This document shows positions 8,838-17,188 of a stretch of DNA of 64,000 bases, piece by piece. The stretch comes from Bifidobacterium rousetti (GTDB lineage: Bacteria > Actinomycetota > Actinomycetes > Actinomycetales > Bifidobacteriaceae): NCBI RefSeq assembly GCF_008698235.1, contig NZ_PEBH01000006.1, forward strand, positions 124,001 through 188,000. Reading direction: 5' to 3'. The notes beneath the pieces are model-generated. The model ran no database searches and was not told where the DNA came from. It saw only the letters and a list, made by a program, of their open reading frames with translations. Within the stretch, counting starts at the first letter, position 1, and each line of letters opens with the position of its first letter. The position numbers and the translations under genes were made by a program.

Positions 8838-8901
8838 ATACAGAGCGTGTGAGTGTCCGAATCTCGGCGGTAGCCGAGGGATACTAACGGCATAAAGACG
8901 T

Positions 8902-9112
8902 AATGGGCCTCCTTTGGAGTCCGTCCTGCACCGGAACACCGACTGTTCCGATGAGTAACGGACCCCAAAGGAGGCCCATTGTGATTACCACGGTTCTTGC
9001 ATATCCCGGGGTTCCCGATGGGACCCTGTCGGGAACCCCGGTGGAGTCCCGACGGGGTTCCGACGGCAGGTTCCGATGGAGTGTTGAGTACGAAAACCGT
9101 GGCGAAAAACCG
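8902..9112. repeat. cluster of nested inverted repeats in a non-coding stretch
   Basis: The 23-base arm starting AATGGGCCTCCTTTGGAGTC (8902-8924) is the complement of ACGGACCCCAAAGGAGGCCC and onward (8958-8980) with a single mismatch, and an inner hairpin CGGAACA/TGTTCCG sits in its loop. Directly after it, GGGGTTCCCGA (9008) pairs with TCGGGAACCCC (9030). Outer words ACCACGGTT (8987) and AACCGTGG (9094) also pair. No protein is encoded from 8780 to 9343. The stretch could be a structured RNA or accumulated palindromes. Confidence 0.6.
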
Positions 9113-9119
9113 TCTGCAC

Positions 9120-9275
9120 ACAGGCACCGTACGCTTGGCTGCGCTCAGCGTACGTTGCCCGGGATGATAATCGTGGCTACCCCGCGTTTTCGTACGCCTG
9201 CCTGTGGTCAGCATACGAAAACACGGGTGAACACGGATTTAGCCACGGGGAGCGTACGCTGACGCGCGGTCACAG
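9120..9275. repeat. CGTACG-boxed palindromic repeat, copy 1
   Basis: A diverged member of the family seen at 23850, 25302 and 61998. It has CCGTACGCT...CAGCGTACGTTG on the left, the inner palindrome CGCGTTTTCGTACGCCTG / CAGCATACGAAAACACGGG, and GAGCGTACGCTGAC...AGTACGTT on the right. It lies upstream (in genome order) of the convergent permease operon end at 9344. Confidence 0.65.
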
Positions 9276-9343
9276 TACGTTCTCTGGGGGCTGTCCGCCA
9301 TTAACCTCGATCAACGTACGGCAGGCCGACGGAGGTTATGGCA

Positions 9344-10183
9344 TCAGCCCTTCACCGCTCCCGCCATAACCCCCTTGACGATGTACTTTTGGCAGATGAG
9401 GTAGAAGATGATGATGGGGATGATCGCGAGGACCAGACAGGCCATCATGGCGCCCATGTCGACCGAGCCGTAGCCGCCCTTGAGGTACTGCACGGCGACC
9501 GAGATCGTCTTGTACTTGCCGAGGTCGAGGGTCAGGTACGGCAGGAGGTAGTCGTTCCAGATCCACATGGCCTCGAGGATCGCGACGGACACGATCGACG
9601 GCTTCATGATCGGCACGACGATCTGGAAGAAGATGCGCGGCACGGACGCGCCGTCGATCATCGCGGACTCCTCCAGCTCGACCGGGATGCCCTTGATCAC
9701 ACCGGTGAAGATGAACACCGCGAGGCCGGCGCCGAAGCCGAGGTACACGATGCACAGGCCCCACGGGGTGTTGAGCTTCAGCATGTCGGCGATCTTGGAG
9801 AGCGTGAACATGACCATCTGGAACGGCACGATCATGTTGAACAGGAACAGCGTGTACAGCAGCTTGGCGGCCCAGTTGTTGACGCGCACGATCCACCACG
9901 CGCACATCGACGTGCACACGAGGATCAGCAGCACCGATCCGACGGTGATGAGCAGCGTCCAGCCGAAGCTCGCGAAGAAGTCGGTGGTCTCCACGCCTCG
10001 CACGTAGTTCTCGAATCCGACGAACGCCTTGCCGGCGGGCAGGGAGAAGGCGTTCTTGGAGATGTACGCCTTCTGCTTGAACGAGTTGATGACCACCAGC
10101 ACGATCGGGAAGACCCATGCCAGCGAGACGACGGTGAACAGGGCGGTCCAGAGCCCTCCGTGCTTGACCTTGTCGGCGTTCAT
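9344..10183 (-). CDS. sugar ABC transporter permease (MalG type)
   Basis: A 279-residue inner-membrane permease, second of the pair. It opens with a cytoplasmic stretch followed by LWTALFTVVSLAWVFPIVLVVINS, has six predicted helices, and carries the EAA loop ELEESAMIDGASVPRIFFQIVVPIMKP that docks with the ATPase. ATG 10183 has AAGGAGGTGG upstream and overlaps the stop of the other permease gene by one base (TGATG), so translation is coupled. With the partner permease and the binding protein at 12679 it forms a maltose or maltodextrin-type importer; the energising ATPase must be encoded elsewhere, as is common in bifidobacteria. Confidence 0.9.
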   Translation of the reverse strand: MNADKVKHGGLWTALFTVVSLAWVFPIVLVVINSFKQKAYISKNAFSLPAGKAFVGFENYVRGVETTDFFASFGWTLLITVGSVLLILVCTSMCAWWIVRVNNWAAKLLYTLFLFNMIVPFQMVMFTLSKIADMLKLNTPWGLCIVYLGFGAGLAVFIFTGVIKGIPVELEESAMIDGASVPRIFFQIVVPIMKPSIVSVAILEAMWIWNDYLLPYLTLDLGKYKTISVAVQYLKGGYGSVDMGAMMACLVLAIIPIIIFYLICQKYIVKGVMAGAVKG

Positions 10184-11037
10184 CAGGCCGCCACCTCCTT
10201 GCTTGTCGTGAGCTTGTTCTGGATGAGCGCGATGACCGCCACCAGGATGAAGAACAGGACGGCCTTCGCCTGGCCGACGCCCTCCCAGCCCATGCGGCCG
10301 TAGAACGTGCGGGTGATGTTCATCGCGAGGCCTTCGGACATGTTGCTCGGGGCGCCGTTGGTCAGGGCGAGGTTCTGGTCGTAGAGCTTGAAGCCGTTGG
10401 TCACGGTCAGGAAGGAGCACACGGTGATCGAGGGCATCATCAGCGGGATGATGATCTTGAACATCGTCTGCGTGCCGCTCGCGCCGTCCACCTGCGCGGC
10501 TTCGAGCACGTCCGTGGGCAGGGCCTGCATGCCGGCGATGTAGATGATCATCATGTAGCCGATCTGCTGCCAACACACGAGGATGACCAGGCCCCAGAAG
10601 CCGTACGTGGCGGAGTAGGTCAGGGCGCGCGACCAGTGCGCGAGGATGCCGTTGAGCAGCAGCAGCCAGATGTAGCCCAGGATGATGCCGCCGATCAGGT
10701 TCGGCATGAAGAACACCGAGCGGAAGATCGTCGATCCCTTGATCGCCTTCGTGAGCATGTACGCGATGAAGAACGCGACCACGTTGATGACGATCGTGGT
10801 GACGATCGTGAACGCGGTGGAGAAGCCGAGCGCGTGCAGGAACTCCTTGTCGCCGAGCGCCTTGACGTAGTTCTTGAGGCCGACGAACTCGCCGTCGGTC
10901 ACGGTGGTGAACTCGCAGAAGCTCAGGTAGACGCCCATGATGAAGGGCACCACGAACCCGATGATGAACGCGGCGAACGTGGGCAGCGCGAATAGCGCCC
11001 ACCACTTCCGTATCGCCTTGCCGGCCATGCTAACCAT
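10183..11037 (-). CDS. sugar ABC transporter permease (MalF type)
   Basis: A 284-residue permease opening KAIRKWWALFALPTFAAFIIGFVVPF, with the EAA-type loop VLEAAQVDGASGTQTMFKIIIPLMMPSI. Six or so hydrophobic segments are visible. The start at 11037 (MVSMAG) is chosen because GGAGGAGG lies about ten bases upstream; the longer open frame has no such site and would begin in the divergent promoter. It is the first gene of a two-permease operon, with CAAACGTT-containing operator candidates at 11157 and 11268 in front of it, and the LacI gene at 11508 runs divergently. Confidence 0.9.
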   Translation of the reverse strand: MVSMAGKAIRKWWALFALPTFAAFIIGFVVPFIMGVYLSFCEFTTVTDGEFVGLKNYVKALGDKEFLHALGFSTAFTIVTTIVINVVAFFIAYMLTKAIKGSTIFRSVFFMPNLIGGIILGYIWLLLLNGILAHWSRALTYSATYGFWGLVILVCWQQIGYMMIIYIAGMQALPTDVLEAAQVDGASGTQTMFKIIIPLMMPSITVCSFLTVTNGFKLYDQNLALTNGAPSNMSEGLAMNITRTFYGRMGWEGVGQAKAVLFFILVAVIALIQNKLTTSKEVAA

Positions 11038-11156
11038 GATGGATAATCCTCCTCCTTGAGCGCCGCGCACCGCTGCGTGCCACGACTTCCGCCGACCCCG
11101 CGGCCGACGAACGAATCCGTTGTTGTAGTGACATCGTAACCGCACGGCGCCGCGAT

Positions 11157-11285
11157 GTCAAACGTTGTCATTTACGGCGTTTCGCATTGCCTCGTCAATC
11201 ACCCCGGCAATAGTCGTTCATCGCTATGTATTGGCTATTTTTTGCGATTTTCCCTATTCTGACCTGTTTTTGCAAACGTTTGTAA
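11157..11285. promoter_or_regulatory. two LacI-type operator candidates, divergent promoter region
   Basis: CAAACGTTTG (11273-11282), extended to TTGCAAACGTTTGTAA, is a perfect 10-bp palindrome on an AT-rich background, and TGTCAAACGTTGTCAT (11157-11172) is a second, weaker match. They stand between the permease operon (start 11037, minus) and the LacI gene (start 11508, plus), so both repression of the importer and autoregulation are possible. Confidence 0.7.
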
Positions 11286-11507
11286 TGCAATCGTCGTCAT
11301 CGCGAGTCGATGGTCTGCGCCGTGTAAGCTGGACGATACGCGGTTTTCCTACGCGGGAAGTCTTTGCAGTAAGCGCAGCAAGCGCGCAGTAAACGTGCAG
11401 TAAGTGCGGCGACCGGGCGTCCGGCGCGATCGGGCGGTACGCCCCATCGGCCGGCGCGCCCCGGCCGGCGCGCGACGCCACACACATCCGAACGACAAGG
11501 TGGTTTC

Positions 11508-12524
11508 ATGAGCAGCAGCATCCAGGACGTCGCCAAGGCGGCGGGCGTCTCCATTTCGACGGTGTCGCGGTCCTTCACGCGGCCCGATCTGGTCTCGGCG
11601 AAGACCCGCGAGCGCGTGCTGGCGATGTCCGGCCAGCTCAACTTCTCGCTCTCCCGTTCGGCCGCGGCGCTGAAGTCCGGGCGCGCGCTGCGCGTCGCCG
11701 TGCTGATGAGCGGCCACATCCGCCTGTGGTTCACCGCATCCGTGATCGAAGGGCTGAACGACGTCTTCCACGCGGAGGGCTATGACATCTCGATCTTCCA
11801 GATCTCCTCGATCGAGGAGCGCCGTGAGTTCTTCGAGATGCTGCCGGTGCGCCGCAACGCGGACGCGGTGATCGTCGTCTCGTTCGACATCGACGACGAG
11901 GAGACCAAGCAGCTGGCCAGCGTGGACGTGCCGATCATCGGCATCAACACGGCGGAGTCGTCGGCCCACGGGTTCGCGGCGGCGGTCAACATCGACGACG
12001 AGCAGGGTTCGACGCTGGCCGCGCGTCACCTGATGAACCTCGGGCATCGCGATATCGCGTACATCAGCACGGACCGCGACATCTCGCTGAGCTTCTCGGT
12101 GCGGGGCCGGTTCGACGTGTTCATGGACTGCTGCCGGCGCGAGGGCATCGAGCCGCAGGTCATCGTGTGCAAGGTCGACGCCGACGGACACTACCAGATC
12201 GGCGATGTGGTGACGCAGCTGATGAGCCTCAGCACGATGCCGACGGCGATCGCGTGTCAGGAGGACGGCATCGCCCTGCCGCTCATGTTCCAGCTCGAAC
12301 GCAACGGGCTGTCCGTGCCGGGCAACGTGTCGCTGATCGGCTATGACGACAGCTTCTACACCGCGGACATCGGGCTGACGACGATCCGTCAGGACCCGGT
12401 CGAGATGGCCCGCGCGGCCGCCCGCATGACGATGGACCTCATCAACGGGCGCGAGGTGAGGGAGCCGCTGCGCAAGGTGCCGGCGCAGCTGGTGGTGCGA
12501 TCGAGCACCGCGCGCCGGCGCTGA
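11508..12524 (+). CDS. LacI-family transcriptional regulator
   Basis: A complete 338-residue LacI/GalR protein. The helix-turn-helix is SIQDVAKAAGVSISTVSRSFTRPDLVSAKTR at residues 3-33, followed by the hinge helix LSRSAAALKSGR and a periplasmic-binding-protein-like core with GLNDVFHAEGYD, NIDDEQGSTLAARHLMNLGH, LIGYDDSFYT and LTTIRQDPVEMA. AAGGTGG precedes ATG 11508. It probably binds the CAAACGTTTG-type sites of this locus and controls the importer and glucosidases; sugar release from operators is inferred from the family. A bidirectional terminator separates it from the convergent binding-protein gene. Confidence 0.93.
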   Translation: MSSSIQDVAKAAGVSISTVSRSFTRPDLVSAKTRERVLAMSGQLNFSLSRSAAALKSGRALRVAVLMSGHIRLWFTASVIEGLNDVFHAEGYDISIFQISSIEERREFFEMLPVRRNADAVIVVSFDIDDEETKQLASVDVPIIGINTAESSAHGFAAAVNIDDEQGSTLAARHLMNLGHRDIAYISTDRDISLSFSVRGRFDVFMDCCRREGIEPQVIVCKVDADGHYQIGDVVTQLMSLSTMPTAIACQEDGIALPLMFQLERNGLSVPGNVSLIGYDDSFYTADIGLTTIRQDPVEMARAAARMTMDLINGREVREPLRKVPAQLVVRSSTARRR

Positions 12525-12602
12525 ACCGGCGGTGCGGCGGCCCGGGCTGTCGTCTGGGGCCGCCGGCCGGCCCGCCGCCCGGCTCATCAGCCCGGACATG
12601 AC

Positions 12603-12651
12603 GATGCCCCGGTGACGGGCCGAGGAGGAGAACGGCCGTCACCGGGGCATC
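12603..12651. terminator. bidirectional terminator hairpin
   Basis: GATGCCCCGGTGACGG (12603) pairs perfectly with CCGTCACCGGGGCATC (12636-12651). It lies between the stops of the convergent LacI and binding-protein genes. Confidence 0.85.
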
Positions 12652-12678
12652 AGGTTGGGAATCAGGGATCAGAGACGA

Positions 12679-14007
12679 TCAGTGGGTCGCGGAGTACTCG
12701 GAGGCCCAGCCGTCGACGAACGCGGTCTTGACGGCGTTCCAGTCGCCGGTGCCCTGCGCGTACTCGAGCAGCGCCTGGCCGAGCTTGTTCTTCCACTCCT
12801 CGGACGGCATCATCGTGAAGTTCCAGCTGACCTGCGTCTTGTCGGACTTCTGGTCCTCGACGGCGGCCTCGGTCAGCGGGTTGTCGAACTTCACGTCATC
12901 GAAGGTCTTGAACGGGGTGGTGAAGCCCATGTCCTCGGAGAGGGCCTTCTTGCCGGTGTCGGAGGTGATGACCCACTTGAGGAAGTCCTCGGTGGCCTTC
13001 TTGTCGGCGTCGGACGCCTTGTCGTTGATGCACCAGTAGTTCTCGGAGCCGGTGGCGAGGCCCTGGTTCTCCTCGCCCTTGACGCCGATGTAGATCGGCA
13101 TCATGCCGACGGACTCGGCCTTCATGCCGGCCTTCTCGAGGTCGGTCCACGCCCAGGTGCCGTTCTGGTAGAAGGCGGCCTCGCCGAGCGCGAACTCGGA
13201 GTTGGCGTCGTCGCCGGTTTTGGCGCTCAGCTGCGTGCGGTCGGTGGTGGAGTCGGTGATGTACAGGTCGAAGATCTTCTTGTAGTTCGGCAGGTACGTG
13301 CCCTTGATCGTGGCCGGCTGCTCGGTGACCTTGTCCTTCTGGAACTCGTAGTAGAGCGGCAGGTTGGCGAGGTGGGTCTTGAAGCGCCAGTCGGAGCTGG
13401 AGTCGAAGCCGGCGGAGGTGAACGCGCCCTTGATGCCGAGCTCGTCCTTGCGCGCCTGCATGTCGTCGGCGACGGCCTTGAGGGTGTCGAAGTTGTCGAT
13501 CTCGTCGACGGACTTGGCCTTGGCGCCGTCGAGCGCGAAGTACTTGTTGAGGATGTCCTTGTTGTAGATGATGCCGTAGGTCTCCATCACGTACGGCACG
13601 CCGACGACCTTGTCGCCGTCCTTCAGGGCCACGTCCTGGTTGGTGAGCTCCTTGTACACGTCGGTGCCGGACAGGTCGGCGGTGTAGCGCTTCCAGTTCT
13701 GGTAGCCGACCGGACCGTTGACCTGGAACAGGGTCGGCGCCTCGGTCTTGGCGATCTCCGACTTCAGGGTCTGCTCGTAGGTGTTGGACGCGGCGGTCTG
13801 CACCTTGACCTCGGTGCCGGTCTCCTTGGTGTACTCCTTGGCGAGTGCGGTCCACTGGTCGGCCGCCTCCGGCTTGAAGTTGAGGTAGTAGACCTTGCCC
13901 TTGGCGTCGTCGCCCGACGTGCTGGAGCCGCACGCGGCGAGCGCTCCGATGGACATTGCTGCGATGGCGACCATGCTGATCGTCGACTTCAGTGTGCGAT
14001 TCATCAT
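12679..14007 (-). CDS. sugar ABC transporter substrate-binding lipoprotein
   Basis: A 442-residue family-1 extracellular solute-binding protein. The N terminus is a lipoprotein signal: basic MMNRTLKST, hydrophobic ISMVAIAAMSIGA, lipobox LAAC with the modified Cys at about residue 26. The mature part shows DQWTALAKEYTKETGTEVKV, PTLFQVNGPVGYQNWKRY and the EAAFYQNGTWAW block of maltose/multiple-sugar binders. Two ATGs start the frame; 14007 has AAAGG nine bases upstream. It should deliver alpha-glucosides to the permeases at 9344-11037, although it sits across the LacI gene from them with its own promoter and operators. Confidence 0.92.
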   Translation of the reverse strand: MMNRTLKSTISMVAIAAMSIGALAACGSSTSGDDAKGKVYYLNFKPEAADQWTALAKEYTKETGTEVKVQTAASNTYEQTLKSEIAKTEAPTLFQVNGPVGYQNWKRYTADLSGTDVYKELTNQDVALKDGDKVVGVPYVMETYGIIYNKDILNKYFALDGAKAKSVDEIDNFDTLKAVADDMQARKDELGIKGAFTSAGFDSSSDWRFKTHLANLPLYYEFQKDKVTEQPATIKGTYLPNYKKIFDLYITDSTTDRTQLSAKTGDDANSEFALGEAAFYQNGTWAWTDLEKAGMKAESVGMMPIYIGVKGEENQGLATGSENYWCINDKASDADKKATEDFLKWVITSDTGKKALSEDMGFTTPFKTFDDVKFDNPLTEAAVEDQKSDKTQVSWNFTMMPSEEWKNKLGQALLEYAQGTGDWNAVKTAFVDGWASEYSATH

Positions 14008-14127
14008 CGAACCTTTCTCTTTCCTTGTTGCTCCTCGGACGGTGTGGCCGACCGGGGTTGGTGGCGTCGGCTTTGGCGCCTCGAAGTTTGTTCCGACGTG
14101 ATTCATTATGACGCATGTTCGCCGTTT

Positions 14128-14252
14128 TTGCAAACGATGGCAGTATTCGGGGTGTTTCATCGCGTCAGAAATGACATATCGTCGTCATCTGTCTATAAAA
14201 CCGCACTATTCCGGCGATTGTTTGAATTGTCAGCAATGCAAGCGTTCGCAAC
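14128..14252. promoter_or_regulatory. two LacI-type operator candidates before the binding-protein gene
   Basis: TTGCAAACGATGGCA (14128-14142) shares TTGCAAACGATG with the malQ site at 2958. ATGCAAGCGTTCGCAAC (14236-14252) is a second site with TGC/GCA arms about 100 bp further from the gene. They could act as a pair by looping. Confidence 0.65.
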
Positions 14253-14284
14253 AATGAGAGCGCTCACATCGATTTTGGCATCAA

Positions 14285-14341
14285 AAACGATAGGCACGGC
14301 ATGTTTTCGTGCGATTGCGCGACACGCCGTGCCTATCGTTT
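14285..14341 (-). terminator. intrinsic terminator of the histidine phosphatase gene
   Basis: On the minus strand a perfect 16-bp stem (AAACGATAGGCACGGC and its complement) is followed by TTTTTGA. It lies 20 bases after the phosphatase stop at 14361. Confidence 0.88.
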
Positions 14342-14360
14342 GCAATGCTTCTGACGCCCG

Positions 14361-15071
14361 CTAGCAGTTCCAGCGCTCGATGACGTTGTCGCCCTTGTAG
14401 CGGCTCAGGATCGAGTAGTGGGCCGTGTCGAGGCGCAGGAGCCTCGCGAAGTGCGGGTCGACGCCGAGCCACTGGGAGGTCAGAATGCGCAGGATGTGCG
14501 CGTGGGCGACGAACAGCACGTTGTGGCCGGCCTCGAGCAGCGGCGTCACCTCCTCGATCGCGCCGCGCGCGCGGGCCGCGGCCTCATCGACCGTCTCGCC
14601 GCGGCCGGCGTGCACCGGCACCGTCTCGCCGCTCGGCAGCGTCTCGTCCCAATCGCCCTGCAGCGATTCGGGCAGCGACTGCGGGCCGTCGCGCCACACA
14701 TCCCACTGGAAGCCGCTCGCCTCGCACACCTGCTTGCGCGTGCGGCCCTCGGCCCCGCCATAATCCCACTCGGCGATGCCGTCCAGCACGCCGTGATCGG
14801 GGAATCCGGCCAGTTCGGCGGTCTGCTGCGCGCGGATCAGCGGACTCGAGAAGACGCATCCCGCGTCGAATCCGCCGGGGAACGCGGCGCGCAGTCTCTC
14901 GCCCGCGGCGCGCGCCTGTTCGCGCCCGACCTCGGTCAGGGGGATGTCCGTGCGGCCGGTGTGCTGGCCCGATTCACTCCACGCGGTCTGTCCATGACGC
15001 AGCAGCACCAGGAAACCGGCCCCGCCGCGGGCGTCGACGGCCACAGTGCCGTCAGTAGTGTGTTCGCTCAT
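14361..15071 (-). CDS. histidine phosphatase family protein (phosphoglycerate-mutase-like)
   Basis: A 236-residue member of the phosphoglycerate mutase/acid phosphatase superfamily. The catalytic motif is LLRHGQTAWSESGQHTGRTDIPLT; the second histidine is in LFVAHAHILRIL, and SSPLIRAQQTAEL and EWDYGGAEG are the other family blocks. Such proteins hydrolyse phosphomonoesters of sugars or nucleotides; the substrate cannot be told. ATG 15071 has GGGAG close upstream and gives a normal-length N terminus. It stands alone, with its own terminator at 14285. Confidence 0.88.
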   Translation of the reverse strand: MSEHTTDGTVAVDARGGAGFLVLLRHGQTAWSESGQHTGRTDIPLTEVGREQARAAGERLRAAFPGGFDAGCVFSSPLIRAQQTAELAGFPDHGVLDGIAEWDYGGAEGRTRKQVCEASGFQWDVWRDGPQSLPESLQGDWDETLPSGETVPVHAGRGETVDEAAARARGAIEEVTPLLEAGHNVLFVAHAHILRILTSQWLGVDPHFARLLRLDTAHYSILSRYKGDNVIERWNC

Positions 15072-15168
15072 GACTCCCACTCTAGCCCGTGAACGCTCCC
15101 GGCTCCACCGCGATTCGCCGAGTCGCCGTAACATCCACCACCCACTTTGCGCCCCGTTAGCCAATACT

Positions 15169-15223
15169 CAGCTCCCCTTGTCAGGGGAGCTGGGCCCGCG
15201 CAGCGGGACTGAGGGGTAGTTCA
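15169..15223. repeat. short REP-like repeat
   Basis: Two adjoining hairpins, CAGCTCCCCTTGTCAGGGGA and GCCCGCGCAGCGGGA, followed by CTGAGGGGTAGTT. It is the minimal form of the elements at 5416 and 20707. Confidence 0.7.
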
Positions 15224-15299
15224 AGGCAGCGGAACTTACTGGTATCACCTCACGCATGAGTGTGCGCAGTGCGGCAGGCGAGACACTAGACTGGACGCT

Positions 15300-15767
15300 A
15301 TGAGCGAGACGCTGAACGATGAGACGCACGGCACCGGCACGGGGGACGCCGGCACCACCGGCAGACACGCCGCCGCCCACGCCGCCCGCACAGGCTCCGA
15401 CTACTCCTCCACGGCCGACGAGGCCATCGAGGCATTGCACCGCATCGACGAGAAGGTGAACGACATGCGCGAACGTAGACTGAACGACCCCGATTCGCTG
15501 GGCGACAAATTCTTCAAGTGGGCGTTCCCGTCCGTCATCGGGCTCGTGGCGGGCAAGGCGTTCCAGATGCTCTGGGACCGGGGAACCAGCAAACGCAACC
15601 TCGCGCGCGGGCTCGCCGCCGACGCCCCGCAGGGCTTCGTCGCGAGTCTCGTCTTCGCCGCCGCCTCGGCCGCGTTCGGCGCGATCGTCTCACAGCTGTC
15701 CGACCGCGGCTCGAAAGCGTTCGTCGACCGTCGCCACCAGCGCAGGGCCCGCAAGTCCGGCAGGTGA
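15300..15767 (+). CDS. DUF4235-family membrane protein
   Basis: A 155-residue protein with a Gly/Thr/Ala-rich N terminus, a helical segment (TADEAIEALHRIDEKVNDMRER) and two hydrophobic helices (WAFPSVIGLVAGKAFQMLW and FVASLVFAAASAAFGAIVSQ), ending in a basic tail RRHQRRARKSGR. The spacing GLVAGKAFQMLWDRGT and the second helix match DUF4235 of Actinobacteria, whose function is unknown. It is followed 59 bases later by hemC on the same strand, so the two might be co-transcribed. Confidence 0.75.
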   Translation: MSETLNDETHGTGTGDAGTTGRHAAAHAARTGSDYSSTADEAIEALHRIDEKVNDMRERRLNDPDSLGDKFFKWAFPSVIGLVAGKAFQMLWDRGTSKRNLARGLAADAPQGFVASLVFAAASAAFGAIVSQLSDRGSKAFVDRRHQRRARKSGR

Positions 15768-15826
15768 TTCCGCCCCGCTGAATCCCACTGCGATCCAGAT
15801 TCCTCACCAGATTCCAGATTCCTCAT

Positions 15827-16804
15827 ATGACCACGACATTCAAGGTAGGCACCCGCACAAGCCGTCTGGCCATGCGCCAGACCGAACTCATCATCGGGAT
15901 GCTGCTCGCACGCGTGCCCGGCGTCGAGTTCCAGGTGGTGCCGATCGTCACGCAGGGCGACCGCGACCGCACGTCCAGTCTGCACGTCATCGGCGGCAAG
16001 GGCGTGTTCGTCAAGGAGATCGAACGCGAACTGGAGGACGGGACCATCGACTTCGCCGCGCACAGTCTCAAGGACGTGCAACCCCAGCTGCCGGAGGGGC
16101 TGACGATCGGCTGCACGCCGGTGCGCGATTCGCCGTTCGATTGTCTGCTGAGCCTTGCGCCGGCGCGCGCGATCGGCGACCTTCCGGCCGGCGCGCGGGT
16201 GGGCACGAACAGCCAGCGGCGTCAGGCGCAGCTGCTGCATCTGCGCCCCGATCTCGAGATCGTGCCGATCCGAGGCAACATCGACACCCGCATCCGCAAG
16301 ATCGCAACGGAGCATCTCGACGCGATCGTCCTCGCCGAGGCCGGGATCAACCGGCTCGAACCGGATACGACCGGACTCCACCGGCTCTCGCTGCGCGACG
16401 TGCTGCTGCCGGCCGCGGGGCAGGGCGCGATGGCGGTCGAGTGCCGCGCCGACGACACGAGGACGCTGGAGCTGCTCGCGCTTATCGACGATGCGCCGAC
16501 GCGCGAGGCGGTGACGCTCGAACGCGGGTTCATGCGCGCGATCGGCGGCAACTGCACGCTGCCCATCGGCGCGTACGCGCGACGGACGCCACTGCATGAC
16601 ATGCCGGAGCATCCCCTAGCTTCGACGAGAGGCCGTGCCGCATCGGACGACGCATCGGACGCCATAGACGCTCCCCTGACCCTCGACGCGATGGTCGCCA
16701 CGCCCGACGGATCGCATGTCTACCGCGCCACGGCCACGACCGCATCTGAGGAGCTCATCGCCTCCGTCATCCGCGACCTGCACGCCGCCGGATCCCCGCT
16801 ATAA
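15827..16804 (+). CDS. hemC: hydroxymethylbilane synthase (porphobilinogen deaminase)
   Basis: A 325-residue enzyme that condenses four porphobilinogens into hydroxymethylbilane. Family blocks: VGTRTSRLAMRQTELI, TQGDRDRTSSLHVIGGKGVFVKEIE, DFAAHSLKDVQPQLPEGL, GTNSQRRQAQLLHLRP, VPIRGNIDTRI, AAGQGAMAVECR and GGNCTLPIGAYA, whose Cys holds the dipyrromethane cofactor. It is the first visible step of a route that continues through hemD, cobA, the cysG-type dehydrogenase and sirB in this island to siroheme. No hemA, hemL or hemB is in the window. No clear ribosome site precedes ATG 15827, which lies just after a CAGATTCCTCA direct duplication. Confidence 0.94.
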   Translation: MTTTFKVGTRTSRLAMRQTELIIGMLLARVPGVEFQVVPIVTQGDRDRTSSLHVIGGKGVFVKEIERELEDGTIDFAAHSLKDVQPQLPEGLTIGCTPVRDSPFDCLLSLAPARAIGDLPAGARVGTNSQRRQAQLLHLRPDLEIVPIRGNIDTRIRKIATEHLDAIVLAEAGINRLEPDTTGLHRLSLRDVLLPAAGQGAMAVECRADDTRTLELLALIDDAPTREAVTLERGFMRAIGGNCTLPIGAYARRTPLHDMPEHPLASTRGRAASDDASDAIDAPLTLDAMVATPDGSHVYRATATTASEELIASVIRDLHAAGSPL

Positions 16805-17188
16805 GCCCAGCCACCCGGCCTACCCACCGCCGTCCGTTCCTATAGGATCGGACGGCGAACGGACGACAACCGGACGACAACCGGACGACGATTGAACCCG
16901 TTATCGGATTTTGGAATATCGAAACTGAACGATTGCGATCGAAACTGCACCATGTGATGTCTCGCAGCGGGTACAGTCGTGGTATGGGCGCGTTGGGGGC
17001 GTATGACCGCGCCCATACCCGTCGATACATGAATCGCACCAGTCAGCACCGGGGTTTGCCAAAGGTGCAGATGATACCCGCAACAAGGCATCATGACAGG
17101 CATCATGACAGGCATCATGCGGTATTGCGGCGCGATCCGGTACGTGACGTGGTAAGGCATCAGAGGTAATCAGGGACAGAGGGGAAGC
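16805..17188. other. non-coding stretch with hairpin and small tandem repeats
   Basis: No gene is visible here. It contains a tandem of ACGACAACCGG words (about 16862-16885), a perfect 12-bp hairpin GGTATGGGCGCG (16981) / CGCGCCCATACC (17008-17019), and two and a half copies of GCATCATGACAG (about 17088-17119). The hairpin is too far from hemC to be its obvious terminator and may belong to the leader of the binding-protein gene at 17189. I could not match it to a known riboswitch. Confidence 0.5.

Noticed and set aside
12655..14364. A 569-codon open frame on the plus strand
   Set aside because: Opposite the sugar-binding lipoprotein gene, and it runs through the terminators and operators on either side.
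17088..17119. Short tandem GCATCATGACAG repeats as a CRISPR-like array
   Set aside because: Repeats are adjacent without unique spacers, and no cas genes are present.
16805..17188. A riboswitch in the leader of the family-5 binding protein
   Set aside because: Only one simple hairpin is visible; I could not lay out the conserved core of a known riboswitch class.
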